This document shows positions 16,495 to 25,854 of a DNA stretch of 64,000 nucleotides, piece by piece (position 1 is the first letter of the stretch; each line of letters begins with the position of its first letter). Both the position numbers and the translations under genes were made by a program. Origin of the DNA: Salegentibacter sp. Hel_I_6 (lineage in GTDB: Bacteria; Bacteroidota; Bacteroidia; Flavobacteriales; Flavobacteriaceae); the NCBI RefSeq assembly GCF_000745315.1, contig NZ_JQNQ01000001.1, positions 2,356,001 through 2,420,000 on the forward strand, in the 5' to 3' direction. The notes below the pieces were generated by a model. The model did not search any database, had not been told where the DNA came from, and saw only the letters and a program-made list of their open reading frames with translations.

Positions 16495-17853
16495 CTAAAC
16501 CATTCCTTTAATATCGCTTGCCCAACTGGGATAAGTGAAAATCATCTTTTTTAAGGTCTCACAATCTAATTTCCCACACATCGCCATCACAAACATATTG
16601 ATGATTTCGGAAGCTTCCGGGCCAACTAAATGAGCCCCAAGTACGAGTCCGGTTTTTTTATCCACCAGGGTCTTATAGGCATATATTTTCTCATTGATAT
16701 GTTTTGCATTAAACCATTCGGGCACTAATTTGTGTTCCAGTTCATAATCGTATCCCTGTTCCTTAGCTTCCTTTTCTGAAAGTCCTACGGAAGCCAGTTT
16801 TGGTAGGGTAAATACTACTGTAGGTTGCGGCGGATAATCTGCTATTTTAGGCTCTTTTTTATTCAAAAGATTCGCTGCAACGATCTTTGATTCCTGTGAA
16901 GAAAGTGGCGTTAAAGGTAAGCCAGAACTTGCCGAAACATCACCACAGGCATACACGTTCTTGTTAGTGGTATTTTGAAGAAATTCGTTAACGCTAATTC
17001 CCTTTTTTGAAAAGTCAATGTTTCCTTTTTCCAAATCCAGATCTTCTATAGATGGAACGCGACCTGCAGTATTAAAAACCATTTCAGCTTTTGCTGAAAC
17101 CTCTTTTCCGTTTTGATTTGCTTTTACTCTAAAGTTCTTTTGCAGTTTTTCAATTTCATTTACTTCGGCATTAAAAATAAAATCGATTCCCAGGTCTTCT
17201 TCCGAAACCTGCTGGATGTAGTTCACCATATCTTCATCGAAGTTGGAAAGCGGTCCTGGAGCAAAATCAATCATGGTTACTTTTACCCCAAAACGAGTTG
17301 CGATATGCGCGAATTCCATTCCAATATATCCCGCACCGATAAAAATCATCGTTTCGGGTAATTCTTTTAAATCGAGAAAATCTTCGCTTAAAAGAGCATA
17401 TTCTTCGCCCGGGATTTTTAATGGCATAGCTTTTTGCCCGGTAGCTATAACGATCTTATCTGCGGTTACCGTTTTACCTTCAACAGAAAGCGTGTTTTCA
17501 TCTAAAAATTTAGGAGATTGGTGATACATTTTGATGTCCAGGGCAGCCAGATCTTTTTCAGTGGCGGCAGGAATGGCATCTACAAATGTTTCTTTAAAAG
17601 TGATAAGATCGCTCCAATTTATTTCAGGCATTTTGGTAATTCCTTTACCCTGCATTTTAGTGGCGCGATCTATAATTTCAGTAAAACCAACTAAAACTTT
17701 TTTAGGGTCACAGCCACGATTGGGGCAGGTGCCGCCATACTCTCTGTTATCGGCTATCGCGACTTTCCATCCTGCTTTAGCGCAGTCTTTGGCAACACCT
17801 TTTCCGGCGGTCCCGGTTCCTATTACAAATACGTCAAAATGCTCAAATCCCAT
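16495..17853 (-). CDS. glutathione-reductase-like FAD/NAD(P) disulfide oxidoreductase
   Basis: 452 residues from ATG 17853 (MGFEHFDVFVIGTGTAG); a longer start at 17889 would add 12 hydrophobic residues before the FAD motif and is less likely. Redox-active Cys43/Cys48 in GGTCPNRGCDPKK, second dinucleotide fold FIGAGYIGMEFA, FAD motif NVYACGDVSAS, dimerisation domain at the end. The C-terminal catalytic HPTxxE of glutathione reductase and lipoamide dehydrogenase reads YPSWASD here, so the His/Glu base pair is replaced. It probably belongs to the uncharacterised GR-like branch with YPT/S..SDI ends. Substrate unknown. Confidence 0.85.
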   Translation of the reverse strand: MGFEHFDVFVIGTGTAGKGVAKDCAKAGWKVAIADNREYGGTCPNRGCDPKKVLVGFTEIIDRATKMQGKGITKMPEINWSDLITFKETFVDAIPAATEKDLAALDIKMYHQSPKFLDENTLSVEGKTVTADKIVIATGQKAMPLKIPGEEYALLSEDFLDLKELPETMIFIGAGYIGMEFAHIATRFGVKVTMIDFAPGPLSNFDEDMVNYIQQVSEEDLGIDFIFNAEVNEIEKLQKNFRVKANQNGKEVSAKAEMVFNTAGRVPSIEDLDLEKGNIDFSKKGISVNEFLQNTTNKNVYACGDVSASSGLPLTPLSSQESKIVAANLLNKKEPKIADYPPQPTVVFTLPKLASVGLSEKEAKEQGYDYELEHKLVPEWFNAKHINEKIYAYKTLVDKKTGLVLGAHLVGPEASEIINMFVMAMCGKLDCETLKKMIFTYPSWASDIKGMV

Positions 17854-17989
17854 AATAATTATTTCTAACAGCAAATTACCTAACTTCACTTGTTTTTGCT
17901 GTTATGAAAATGGTAAAAGTGGAGTGGAGAAGAAAATCTTTGGTATTAAGAAAGCATAAATCAACTAACGTTAAAAAAATGTTGAGAGG

Positions 17990-18020
17990 TTGCGGGACAA
18001 AATTTCTGCAATTATCTTTG
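17990..18020 (+). promoter_or_regulatory. promoter of mfd, likely near-leaderless
   Basis: TTG at 17990-17992, 20-bp spacer, TATCTTTG (TAnnTTTG) at 18013-18020. The mfd ATG follows at 18026, about where transcription should begin, so the mRNA may be leaderless or nearly so. Confidence 0.7.
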
Positions 18021-18025
18021 CGCCA

Positions 18026-21000
18026 ATGAGTAAAACTATTATCGCCCAAAGCTTTGCACAATCCTCGCAACAGCAGGAATTGCGGGATTCCCTTGTCTCT
18101 TCTGAAAAAAATCGCACTAAAATTCAACTAAAAGGGCTTGTTGGTTCAGCTTTTTCTTTTGTTGCAGCCAATACATTTAAAGAAGCAGAAAAACCCTTTT
18201 TACTAATTTTTAACGATAAAGAAGAAGCGGCTTATTATTTAAACGATCTCGAGCAACTGGTAGGAGAAAAAAATGTGCTTTTTTATCCCGGCAGTTACCG
18301 CCGTCCCTATCAAATTGAGGAAACAGATAATGCAAATGTATTATTACGAGCCGAAGTTTTAAACCGAATTAATTCGCGTAAAAAACCGGCGATAATCGTT
18401 ACCTATCCCGATGCTCTTTTTGAAAAAGTAGTTACTCGAAAAGAATTGGATAGAAGCACGCTAAAAATTTCTGTAGAAGATGAACTTTCTATAGATTTTG
18501 TAAACGAGGTTTTATTCGAATACAAATTCAAGCGGGTAGATTTTGTAACCGAACCGGGCGAATTCTCAGTACGTGGGGGAATTATAGATGTTTTCTCATT
18601 TAGTAACGACGAGCCTTATAGAATTGAATTCTTTGGCGACGAAGTAGACAGCATTAGAAGTTTTGATGTAGAAACCCAGCTTTCTACAGATAAAGTGAAG
18701 AAAATTTCGGTGATGCCGAATGTTGAAAATAAACACCTGGATGAAATACGGGATAGTTTTCTAAAATACATTTCAGAAAAAACAGTGGTGTTCGTTAAAA
18801 ACCTCGATTTACTCACTGCACAAACCGATAAACTTTTTAGTAAGGCAGAAGAAGCTTTTGTTAAGCTTTCTGAAGATGTAAAACACAGCAAACCGAAAGA
18901 ACTGTTTTGTGACGGGCAGTTAATTAAAAGTCAGCTGGAGCTTTTTTCAGTTGTTGAATTGAGCAACCAGGCATATTTAGAGCCTCAAAAAAGTATAGAA
19001 TTTCAAACTAAACCCCAGCCTTCTTTCAATAAGCAATTCGATTTATTGATTGATAACTTAATTGAAAATCAGGAAAACGGATATACAAATTATATTTTCT
19101 GCGTTAGCGAACAGCAAGCCAAACGCTTCCACGATATCTTCGATGACCAGGAACGTATCGTAAAATACCAAACAATTACTTTGGCTTTATTCCAGGGCTT
19201 TATAGATGAAACCGGAAAAAATGTTTGTTATACCGATCATCAGATCTTTGAGCGTTATCATAAGTTTCATCTTAAGAACGGTTACGCTAAAAAACAGGCG
19301 ATCACGCTTAAGGAACTCGGCAATCTTGAAGTGGGTGATTATGTAACCCATATTGACCACGGAATTGGAAAATTTGGCGGACTTCAGAAAATTGATGTAG
19401 AAGGAAAAAAGCAGGAAGCAATCAAGCTTTTCTACGGCGAGCGCGATATTTTATATGTGAGCATACATTCGCTGCATAAAATTTCAAAATATAACGGGAA
19501 GGATGGCAAAGAGCCCAAGATCTTTAAATTGGGAAGTAATGCCTGGAAGAAATTAAAGCAAAAGACCAAGGCGCGTGTTAAGCATATCGCCTATAATTTA
19601 ATTGAACTTTACGCAAAGCGAAGATTACAGAAAGGCTTTGCCTTTGGCCCAGATTCTTACTTGCAACACGAGCTGGAAGCCTCTTTTATGTACGAAGATA
19701 CTCCAGATCAAAGTACCGCTACCCAGGCGGTAAAAGAAGATATGGAAAACGAGCGCCCTATGGATCGGTTGGTTTGTGGGGATGTTGGTTTCGGGAAAAC
19801 AGAGGTTGCTATTCGGGCAGCTTTTAAAGCGGTAGATAACGGTAAACAAGTTGCTGTTCTAGTGCCAACCACTATTTTGGCATTTCAACATCATGAAACT
19901 TTCTCTGAACGTTTAAAGGATTTTCCGGTAACGGTAGATTATTTAAATAGGTTTAGAACCGCTAAAGAACGGCGTGAAACTTTAGCCGATCTGGAAAACG
20001 GAAAAGTGGATATTGTTATTGGTACACACCAATTGGTAAATAAAGCGGTGAAATTCAAAGATCTTGGTTTACTAATCGTAGATGAGGAGCAAAAATTTGG
20101 GGTTTCCGTAAAAGATAAGCTAAAGACTATAAAAGAGAATGTAGATACACTTACACTCACCGCAACGCCTATTCCGCGAACACTTCAGTTCAGTTTAATG
20201 GCCGCTAGAGATTTATCTACCATCACTACTCCGCCTCCAAATAGATATCCAATTGAAACAAACGTAATTCGTTTTTCCGAAGAAACTATTCGGGATGCAG
20301 TTTCTTATGAAATTCAGCGTGGCGGACAGGTTTTCTTTATTCATAACAGAATTGAAAATATTAAAGAAGTGGCAGGGATGATTCAGCGGGTGGTGCCAGA
20401 TGCTAAAATTGGTGTCGGCCATGGGCAGATGGAAGGCAAGAAGCTGGAAAAACTGATGCTAAGTTTTATCAATGGTGAATTTGATGTTTTGGTGTCTACA
20501 ACGATAGTAGAAAGCGGACTTGATGTTACCAATGCAAATACGATTTTTATTAATAATGCGAATAATTTTGGGGTTTCAGATCTTCACCAAATGCGAGGTA
20601 GAGTAGGGCGAAGCAACAAGAAAGCTTTTTGTTACTTTATCACGCCTCCATATTCTGTAATGACCGAAGATGCCCGTAAAAGAATTAGTGCTTTAGAGCA
20701 GTTTTCTGAATTGGGAAGCGGTATAAATATCGCGATGAAGGATTTGGAAATTCGTGGTGCCGGGGATTTACTGGGTGGCGAGCAAAGCGGATTTATCAAT
20801 GAAATTGGTTTTGATACCTACCAGAAGATTTTAAATGAAGCCATTGAAGAACTAAAAGAAAATGAATTCCAGGAGCTGTATAATGAATCTGAAAATATAG
20901 AGGATAAAACCTTTGTAAAAGATGCGCAGATCGATACCGATTTTGAAATTCTTTTCCCTGATGATTATATCAACAACATTACTGAAAGACTTAACTTATA

Positions 21001-21409
21001 TACGCAGTTAAATAAAATCACTTCGGAAGAAGAATTGCAAAAGTTTGAAGCCGAACTTGTAGATCGTTTTGGAGAGCTACCTACCCGGGCAGTAGATTTG
21101 CTAAATAGTGTTCGTATAAAATGGATCGCTGCAAGTATAGGTCTTGAAAAGATTATATTAAAACAAGGCAAATTGATAGGCTATTTTATTTCCGATCAGC
21201 AATCAAGGTTTTATCAAACCAATACATTCACCAGGGTGCTGCAATATGTACAAACGCATAGGCAAAAATGCACTATGAAAGAGAAGAAAACAAGGAATGG
21301 TTTGCGTTTGCTCTTAACTTTCGAAAAAATCAATTCGATAGAAAGCGCTTTAAAAGTTTTGCAGCCCCTGGATTTTAGGGTGAAGGAAGAAGAGGTTGAA
21401 GCCCCCTAA
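18026..21409 (+). CDS. mfd: transcription-repair coupling factor
   Basis: 1127 residues from ATG 18026. A GTG-less upstream extension to 17990 would include the promoter and is rejected. Domains in order: UvrB-homology/degenerate N-terminal module (about 1-330), CarD-like RNA-polymerase-interaction domain beginning GDYVTHIDHGIGKFGGL (about 440-530), superfamily 2 translocase with Walker A GDVGFGKTEVA (about 587-597), DEEQ box in VDEEQKFGV, TATPIPRTLQ and the MRGRVGRSNK motif VI, then the C-terminal TRCF D7 domain. It displaces stalled RNA polymerase and recruits UvrA. Ends AT the edge of a repeat region. Confidence 0.97.
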   Translation: MSKTIIAQSFAQSSQQQELRDSLVSSEKNRTKIQLKGLVGSAFSFVAANTFKEAEKPFLLIFNDKEEAAYYLNDLEQLVGEKNVLFYPGSYRRPYQIEETDNANVLLRAEVLNRINSRKKPAIIVTYPDALFEKVVTRKELDRSTLKISVEDELSIDFVNEVLFEYKFKRVDFVTEPGEFSVRGGIIDVFSFSNDEPYRIEFFGDEVDSIRSFDVETQLSTDKVKKISVMPNVENKHLDEIRDSFLKYISEKTVVFVKNLDLLTAQTDKLFSKAEEAFVKLSEDVKHSKPKELFCDGQLIKSQLELFSVVELSNQAYLEPQKSIEFQTKPQPSFNKQFDLLIDNLIENQENGYTNYIFCVSEQQAKRFHDIFDDQERIVKYQTITLALFQGFIDETGKNVCYTDHQIFERYHKFHLKNGYAKKQAITLKELGNLEVGDYVTHIDHGIGKFGGLQKIDVEGKKQEAIKLFYGERDILYVSIHSLHKISKYNGKDGKEPKIFKLGSNAWKKLKQKTKARVKHIAYNLIELYAKRRLQKGFAFGPDSYLQHELEASFMYEDTPDQSTATQAVKEDMENERPMDRLVCGDVGFGKTEVAIRAAFKAVDNGKQVAVLVPTTILAFQHHETFSERLKDFPVTVDYLNRFRTAKERRETLADLENGKVDIVIGTHQLVNKAVKFKDLGLLIVDEEQKFGVSVKDKLKTIKENVDTLTLTATPIPRTLQFSLMAARDLSTITTPPPNRYPIETNVIRFSEETIRDAVSYEIQRGGQVFFIHNRIENIKEVAGMIQRVVPDAKIGVGHGQMEGKKLEKLMLSFINGEFDVLVSTTIVESGLDVTNANTIFINNANNFGVSDLHQMRGRVGRSNKKAFCYFITPPYSVMTEDARKRISALEQFSELGSGINIAMKDLEIRGAGDLLGGEQSGFINEIGFDTYQKILNEAIEELKENEFQELYNESENIEDKTFVKDAQIDTDFEILFPDDYINNITERLNLYTQLNKITSEEELQKFEAELVDRFGELPTRAVDLLNSVRIKWIAASIGLEKIILKQGKLIGYFISDQQSRFYQTNTFTRVLQYVQTHRQKCTMKEKKTRNGLRLLLTFEKINSIESALKVLQPLDFRVKEEEVEAP

Positions 21410-21410
21410 C

Positions 21411-21570
21411 CCCCGAAGGAGGAATTAAAAAAATGTTCCCCTCCTTTTTAAGGAGTGGTGGCCGAGAGGCCGGGGTGGTTGAACCCTTCCGTCATTCCTT
21501 CGGAATGTCACCTTGCCTTAAAAAGCGAAGGAGCTTTTACGTCATTCTGAACTCGTTTCAGAATCTAAGT
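21411..21570. repeat. hairpin-rich intergenic repeat, copy B
   Basis: Between mfd and the SDR gene. Contains CTCCTTTTTAAGGAG, the small hairpin GGCCGAGAGGCC (21460-21471), CATTCCTTCGGAATG, and TTCTGAACTCGTTTCAGAA (about 21545-21563). The last shares TGAACTCGTTTCAG and TCTAAG with copy A at 14908-14930. The segment is a string of small palindromes with no ORF. Confidence 0.65.
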
Positions 21571-21572
21571 TG

Positions 21573-22373
21573 TTAAATAGTTCTCTTAAACTCATAACCC
21601 AATACTTCCCCTAAATTAACCGAATTTATCTTCTTGCCTTTAGAAATCCCATTCTGGTCAAAATCGGGAGTATTCAAGTCCTTTTCTTTAGCGGTTTTAG
21701 TGTAATAGTCTTCCTTGGTTGGATGATCAGGATAGGCGGCGTTAAAAATCTTTCCCCAGGCTTCTTTTTTGATGATTTGGTTAATGATTTCAATACAATC
21801 TTCCTGCTGAATAAGATTTACCGGCGCTTTTGGATTTTTAATCCCGGTTTTGTTAGCGAGGTGATTTACCGGATGTCTTCCCGGCCCAATTAATCCGCCA
21901 AATCGAATAACTGTGGTTTGAAAATGCTCATTTTTCAATAACATTTTTTCTGAAGAAATAAGTTGTTTAGCGGCTTCTGAAGTTCCGTTAGCTTCGTTTT
22001 CTTCGGTGTATTCTGGGAAATTTTCTTCGTCTTTGTAGACTGAAGTTGAACTCACAAAAATCACTTTTTCGACTGGAGATTTTTCAAGATAATCTATAAT
22101 CCTGCCTATTTTTCCTATGAAATCGACTTCTGGATCACTGCGAAGGCCTGGCGGAATGTCTATAATTAGTAATTCAGAATGCGCCAGGAAAGAAGTAAGA
22201 TCACCCTGAACGCCTTCAGTAAAAATTTTAATTTGATAGGGCGTAATTTCAGCATCACGTAATTGCTGCATTTTTTCCTGGCTGGTCACAGAGCCTTTTA
22301 CAGTATGTTCTTCCTTTAATTTTTTTGCGAGTGGCAATCCCAGCCAGCCGGTTCCTAATATAGATATGTTCAT
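21573..22373 (-). CDS. SDR-type NAD(P)-dependent epimerase-like protein
   Basis: 266 residues beginning MNISILGTGWLGLPLAKKL, a Rossmann motif of the GxGWLG type seen in YeeZ-like SDR proteins rather than the TGxxGxxG of true epimerases. VIFVSSTSVYKDEE gives the SSTSVY region with a Tyr, followed by RFGGLIGPGRHPVNHLA. The usual YxxxK dyad is not obvious. It probably binds NAD(P)H, but substrate and reaction are unknown. Flanked on both sides by hairpin-rich repeats, so it is likely monocistronic. Confidence 0.75.
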   Translation of the reverse strand: MNISILGTGWLGLPLAKKLKEEHTVKGSVTSQEKMQQLRDAEITPYQIKIFTEGVQGDLTSFLAHSELLIIDIPPGLRSDPEVDFIGKIGRIIDYLEKSPVEKVIFVSSTSVYKDEENFPEYTEENEANGTSEAAKQLISSEKMLLKNEHFQTTVIRFGGLIGPGRHPVNHLANKTGIKNPKAPVNLIQQEDCIEIINQIIKKEAWGKIFNAAYPDHPTKEDYYTKTAKEKDLNTPDFDQNGISKGKKINSVNLGEVLGYEFKRTI

Positions 22374-22556
22374 AAAGCCCCTCCCGGCCTCCCCAAAGGG
22401 GAGGTGTTTTTAAGTTTTAAATAAATATTCGTGTATTCGTCAAGCTGTCCCGACGCTTCGGGATGTTTCACCTTCTAATATGAGAGCATTTCTTATCAAG
22501 TTAGATCTCCGAATAAATTTCGGAGCAGGCTCTGAAATAAATTCAGGATGACGAAC
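22374..22556. repeat. hairpin-rich intergenic repeat, copy C
   Basis: A chain of short palindromes: CCTCCCCAAAGGGGAGG (22388-22404), TCCCGACGCTTCGGGA (22448-22463), TCCGAATAAATTTCGGA (22508-22524), then a 30-base block (22525-22554) identical to 14976-15005. Located between the SDR gene and the M28 peptidase gene. Confidence 0.75.
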
Positions 22557-22584
22557 AATCAGCTCAAAGCTACAAAACCAAAGC

Positions 22585-24900
22585 CTACTCATTGCTTATG
22601 GTTTTCTTAAATATTACAGCATCGTTTAGCACAAAAGGTCTCGGAATCATAGCTTTTGGCCTTGGCTTTACATTTAAATCTTGATTTTCCAGCAAATCAT
22701 AACTGGACTCGTAAAGCGTAAATTCTGGTTTTTTATCCTTTTTTAAACTGAATTCCAATCTTAAGGTATCACGACTGGAAGCGTGATAGGTAAGTAATCT
22801 ATCATGCCAGCGGCGAGTATGTATATGGAATTTGTTCTGGCCAAGATAAACGCTATCGGCAGTTTTATTATTGACTTTAAAAGTTTCAAAATCGGTGCTT
22901 CGATCGGCAAAAAGTTCTATTCGATTTATATTCCGGTTAGGAGCTATTTTTAGTAAATAGGTATTAGAAGTAGCTGTAGAATCAGTTTTTTCCCAGATAA
23001 TGGAAGGTCCTTTTAGATCTATTTCAGGCGCATTTGTTTTCCAGGTAAAACTCGATCCATATTTACTGCTAAGCGTATTAATTTCTGGAGGAACAATTAG
23101 TGGTTCTTCGCCAAAATATTTTTTGGTCCATTCATCGGGCATTTTATCGTAAGAATACCAATTTGTGGTTTTTTTATCGGCATCTAGAAGATAAACAAGC
23201 GAGTTTGGTTTAGGGTGTTCTTCGGTGAAATCGGCTTTAAAATGTGCGGTAATTAGAAGAATATTGAAAATTAGAAAGAAGAATACCGCAATTTTTTTAT
23301 TGCTTTTAAAATAGGCAAAAACTGGTAGCAACAACTGGAATAATAAAACGGTAAGCAAAGCCGAAACAAACAAGATCTTTAAACCTAAAGCTACCGGAAA
23401 CATTTTTATAAACGGCACTAAAATAAATACTGCCGGAAGACTTAAGAACGCCATTAATAAGGAATTGGGGGATTCCTGACGCATCATAATAAATAGCTGC
23501 AGTAAGCCGAAAAAACCTGGTATGATAAAATAGGCGGCGCCTTTTAGAAAGAAAGCGAGCAAAGCACAGAGCAATAGCCACAAAAATAGCGGCACAACAA
23601 ATAGATTAGCCTTGTTTTCTATATGGCGAAAACGAAAATAGCTAAAAAAGGCGATCAATAAACTAAGTGAAATAAAAGCGGCGATATAATAGTAACCGTT
23701 ATAGGTAAAACCCTGTTCCATTTCTGAATATTCCGGGTAGCTGTAAAGGAGGAATTTCCAAAGTAGAAAAACCAATAAACCCGAAAATACGAGGCTCACT
23801 ATAAAAGGAATAATACTTCTTGAAATTTCTTTTAGCTGAAGACGATCCTTAGAAAATCCGTAGTCCAGAATGATAATAAACAGAATAAATGCGAGTATAA
23901 GCATTGGAAAAATCCAGGTAAACGGATAACTAATTATTTCCCCGCCGGGAATATTGAAAAATAATACTTCTTCTTCGGATTTAGCTTCGCTTAAATCGGC
24001 ATCCTTAAAATAATCGAGTAGGGGCATTAAATAACTGCCTTGATGTGCTAAGGTTTCTTTATCTAAGTTTTTAGGGATATCAGTCGCGGTGTGATAATCA
24101 AAATGATCGTCTATAAACGCGAAATTATAACCGGGAATATCGCCCTGTTCACGCAAAACCGTAAGATCGGTGTCGTTGGGCAACATTTTATACACGCTGT
24201 AGACTAGCGAATTTGTAACGGGAAATTCGGGATTTGCTTTTTTAAAAGAATTTATAAGTCCGGCGTTACCAGAATTTGTTTCCAGGAACATAAAAGAATC
24301 GCCGTCGCTACCACGTGCTTCAAAATTAAGTGCCAGTTTCGCATCTTTTGCCCAGGGATGATCTTTTATAAAAAGTTCTGCGCCGTTTAATCCCAGTTCT
24401 TCGGCATCGGTAAACAGAATGATGATATCATTTTTGTGCTTCTTATTTTCAGCTAAAAAAGCACGGATTCCTTCTAAAATCGTTCCCACACCACTGCCGG
24501 CATCACTGGCGCCAAAAGAAGAATGCGGATTGCTGTCGTAATGCGTCATAATTACCAAAGCTTCCTCATTCCCTGTGCCTTCTATACGTGCAATGATGTT
24601 TTGAGGACGCACTAAAGTTCCGTTTTTGGTAAGACTGTAATCTTCGTGAGTTTGGGCTTGTAAACCCATTTGCTGAAGTTCGCTCACTATATAATTTCTA
24701 ACCCGGCTATGCGCTTCAGTGCCTACGTAATGTGGTTTTTCTGCTATAGCTTCAACGTGCTTAAAGGCGCGTTGGGTAGAAAAAGTAGTTTCAGGGGCAT
24801 TCTCGGGTTCAATGGTTTTTGGCTGACTGCTGTAAAAGCTGAACCAAACAGCAATGAGAATAAAAATAAGCGAGAAAATTGGAGGTATGTTTTTCAGCAT
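22585..24900 (-). CDS. M28-family metallopeptidase with multi-helix membrane domain
   Basis: 771 residues. An N-terminal anchor helix (about 7-24) precedes an M28 catalytic domain whose dizinc ligands are visible: MTHYD (His120, Asp122), SDAGSG (Asp133), DAEELG (Glu167/168), FEARGSDG and DHFDYHTATD. About eight membrane helices follow (330-560), then a beta-rich periplasmic C-terminal domain. The layout resembles ER-type Fxna/ERMP1 and bacterial M28 aminopeptidases with transmembrane tails. It should cleave peptides outside the cytoplasmic membrane. Apparently monocistronic. Confidence 0.9.
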   Translation of the reverse strand: MLKNIPPIFSLIFILIAVWFSFYSSQPKTIEPENAPETTFSTQRAFKHVEAIAEKPHYVGTEAHSRVRNYIVSELQQMGLQAQTHEDYSLTKNGTLVRPQNIIARIEGTGNEEALVIMTHYDSNPHSSFGASDAGSGVGTILEGIRAFLAENKKHKNDIIILFTDAEELGLNGAELFIKDHPWAKDAKLALNFEARGSDGDSFMFLETNSGNAGLINSFKKANPEFPVTNSLVYSVYKMLPNDTDLTVLREQGDIPGYNFAFIDDHFDYHTATDIPKNLDKETLAHQGSYLMPLLDYFKDADLSEAKSEEEVLFFNIPGGEIISYPFTWIFPMLILAFILFIIILDYGFSKDRLQLKEISRSIIPFIVSLVFSGLLVFLLWKFLLYSYPEYSEMEQGFTYNGYYYIAAFISLSLLIAFFSYFRFRHIENKANLFVVPLFLWLLLCALLAFFLKGAAYFIIPGFFGLLQLFIMMRQESPNSLLMAFLSLPAVFILVPFIKMFPVALGLKILFVSALLTVLLFQLLLPVFAYFKSNKKIAVFFFLIFNILLITAHFKADFTEEHPKPNSLVYLLDADKKTTNWYSYDKMPDEWTKKYFGEEPLIVPPEINTLSSKYGSSFTWKTNAPEIDLKGPSIIWEKTDSTATSNTYLLKIAPNRNINRIELFADRSTDFETFKVNNKTADSVYLGQNKFHIHTRRWHDRLLTYHASSRDTLRLEFSLKKDKKPEFTLYESSYDLLENQDLNVKPRPKAMIPRPFVLNDAVIFKKTISNE

Positions 24901-25036
24901 AATTCAGAAAAGACAAAAGTTTTTATAGGATTTAAAGATACTTAAGATTTTAAGGAATAGTAATACCCCGTGGCATCCTTTCAGGATAATTAAATTTTCC
25001 CTATATTTAAGTAATTAGGAATCAAAAATTTAGGTT

Positions 25037-25507
25037 ATGGGAATTAAAAGTTTTCAGGGAAAAAGGGCAGAGCCAGAAAAGCCAAAGAGCGCCCCGATGT
25101 TAGTTAGGGATTATATGAGTACTTCGCTTATTACCTTTCGGGAACACGAAAATATATTGGATGTTGCCGAAAAACTTACTAAAAACAAGATTTCTGGTGG
25201 ATGTGTGGTAGATGAAAATAATAAACTGCTGGGGCTTATTTCTGAAGGGGATTGTATGAAACAAATTTCTGATAGTAGATATTATAATATGCCCTTAGAT
25301 GACGCTACAGTAGGAAAACGTATGACCTGTAATGTTGATACCATAGATGGTAATATGAACGTAATGGATGCTGCCAAGCTTTTTATTGAAAAGCGGTTTC
25401 GGCGTTTTCCTATTGTAGAAGATGGAAAACTTATTGGGCAAATTAGTCAGAGTGATGTTTTACGGGCGGCGGTGCGCTTAAAAAGTAACAACTGGCACTT
25501 GGGCTAA
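25037..25507 (+). CDS. CBS-pair domain protein
   Basis: 156 residues: a short basic N-terminus (MGIKSFQGKRAEPEKPK) followed by two CBS repeats, VRDYMSTSLITFREHENILDV and VGKRMTCNVDTIDGNMNVMD, each with the strand pattern GCVVDENNKLLGLISEGD and RFPIVEDGKLIGQISQSD. Stand-alone CBS pairs sense adenine nucleotides; a partner is not evident. The stop codon overlaps by 4 nt the end of the convergent zinc-finger gene. Confidence 0.88.
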   Translation: MGIKSFQGKRAEPEKPKSAPMLVRDYMSTSLITFREHENILDVAEKLTKNKISGGCVVDENNKLLGLISEGDCMKQISDSRYYNMPLDDATVGKRMTCNVDTIDGNMNVMDAAKLFIEKRFRRFPIVEDGKLIGQISQSDVLRAAVRLKSNNWHLG

Positions 25508-25851
25508 TTACGCTTTACCAGTGCATAAATTCCATTTTCTAAAGGAAGATATCCCTGGTCGTACACAAAATAATAGACTTTACCGGTTTTAGTTGTATAG
25601 ATGCTGGTAAAATATTCAAAATTGAAACCACGCGTGAGTAATTTATTTTTACTGGTCGTGGTTTTTTCGTTTGGATTGAATTCTTCTAATATTCGATAAT
25701 TCTTACGAAGCAGGTTGTTTATATTTCTAACCAGGTTTTTCCTGTCTTTGTTGAGGTTATTGTGGTGTGCATTACGGCAATAATCGCTGCAGAATTTCTT
25801 ATCTACGCGACCCACAATCTTCTCGCCACATTCTAAACAGGATTTTTGCAT
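25504..25851 (-). CDS. small zinc-finger protein, function unknown
   Basis: 115 residues. An N-terminal treble-clef/zinc-ribbon-like motif CLECGEKI...KKFCSDYCRNAHHNN (two Cys pairs plus His residues) is followed by a basic helix (KDRKNLVRNINNLLRKNYRILEEF) and a beta-rich C-terminal part with FNFEYFTSIYTTKTGKVYYFVYDQGY. It recalls the FPG/MYND-like or DUF2116-type fingers in Bacteroidota, often in nucleic-acid-binding proteins. Transcribed convergently to the CBS gene with a 4-nt overlap of the coding ends. Confidence 0.7.
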   Translation of the reverse strand: MQKSCLECGEKIVGRVDKKFCSDYCRNAHHNNLNKDRKNLVRNINNLLRKNYRILEEFNPNEKTTTSKNKLLTRGFNFEYFTSIYTTKTGKVYYFVYDQGYLPLENGIYALVKRN

Positions 25852-25854
25852 ACT

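Noticed and set aside
17531..17959. Plus-strand ORF of 142 residues
   Set aside because: Antisense to the disulfide reductase gene and to its start; the FAD motif on the other strand shows which frame is real.
17990..18025. N-terminal extension of mfd
   Set aside because: The extension would span the TTG/TAnnTTTG promoter; MSKTIIAQ at 18026 is the natural start.
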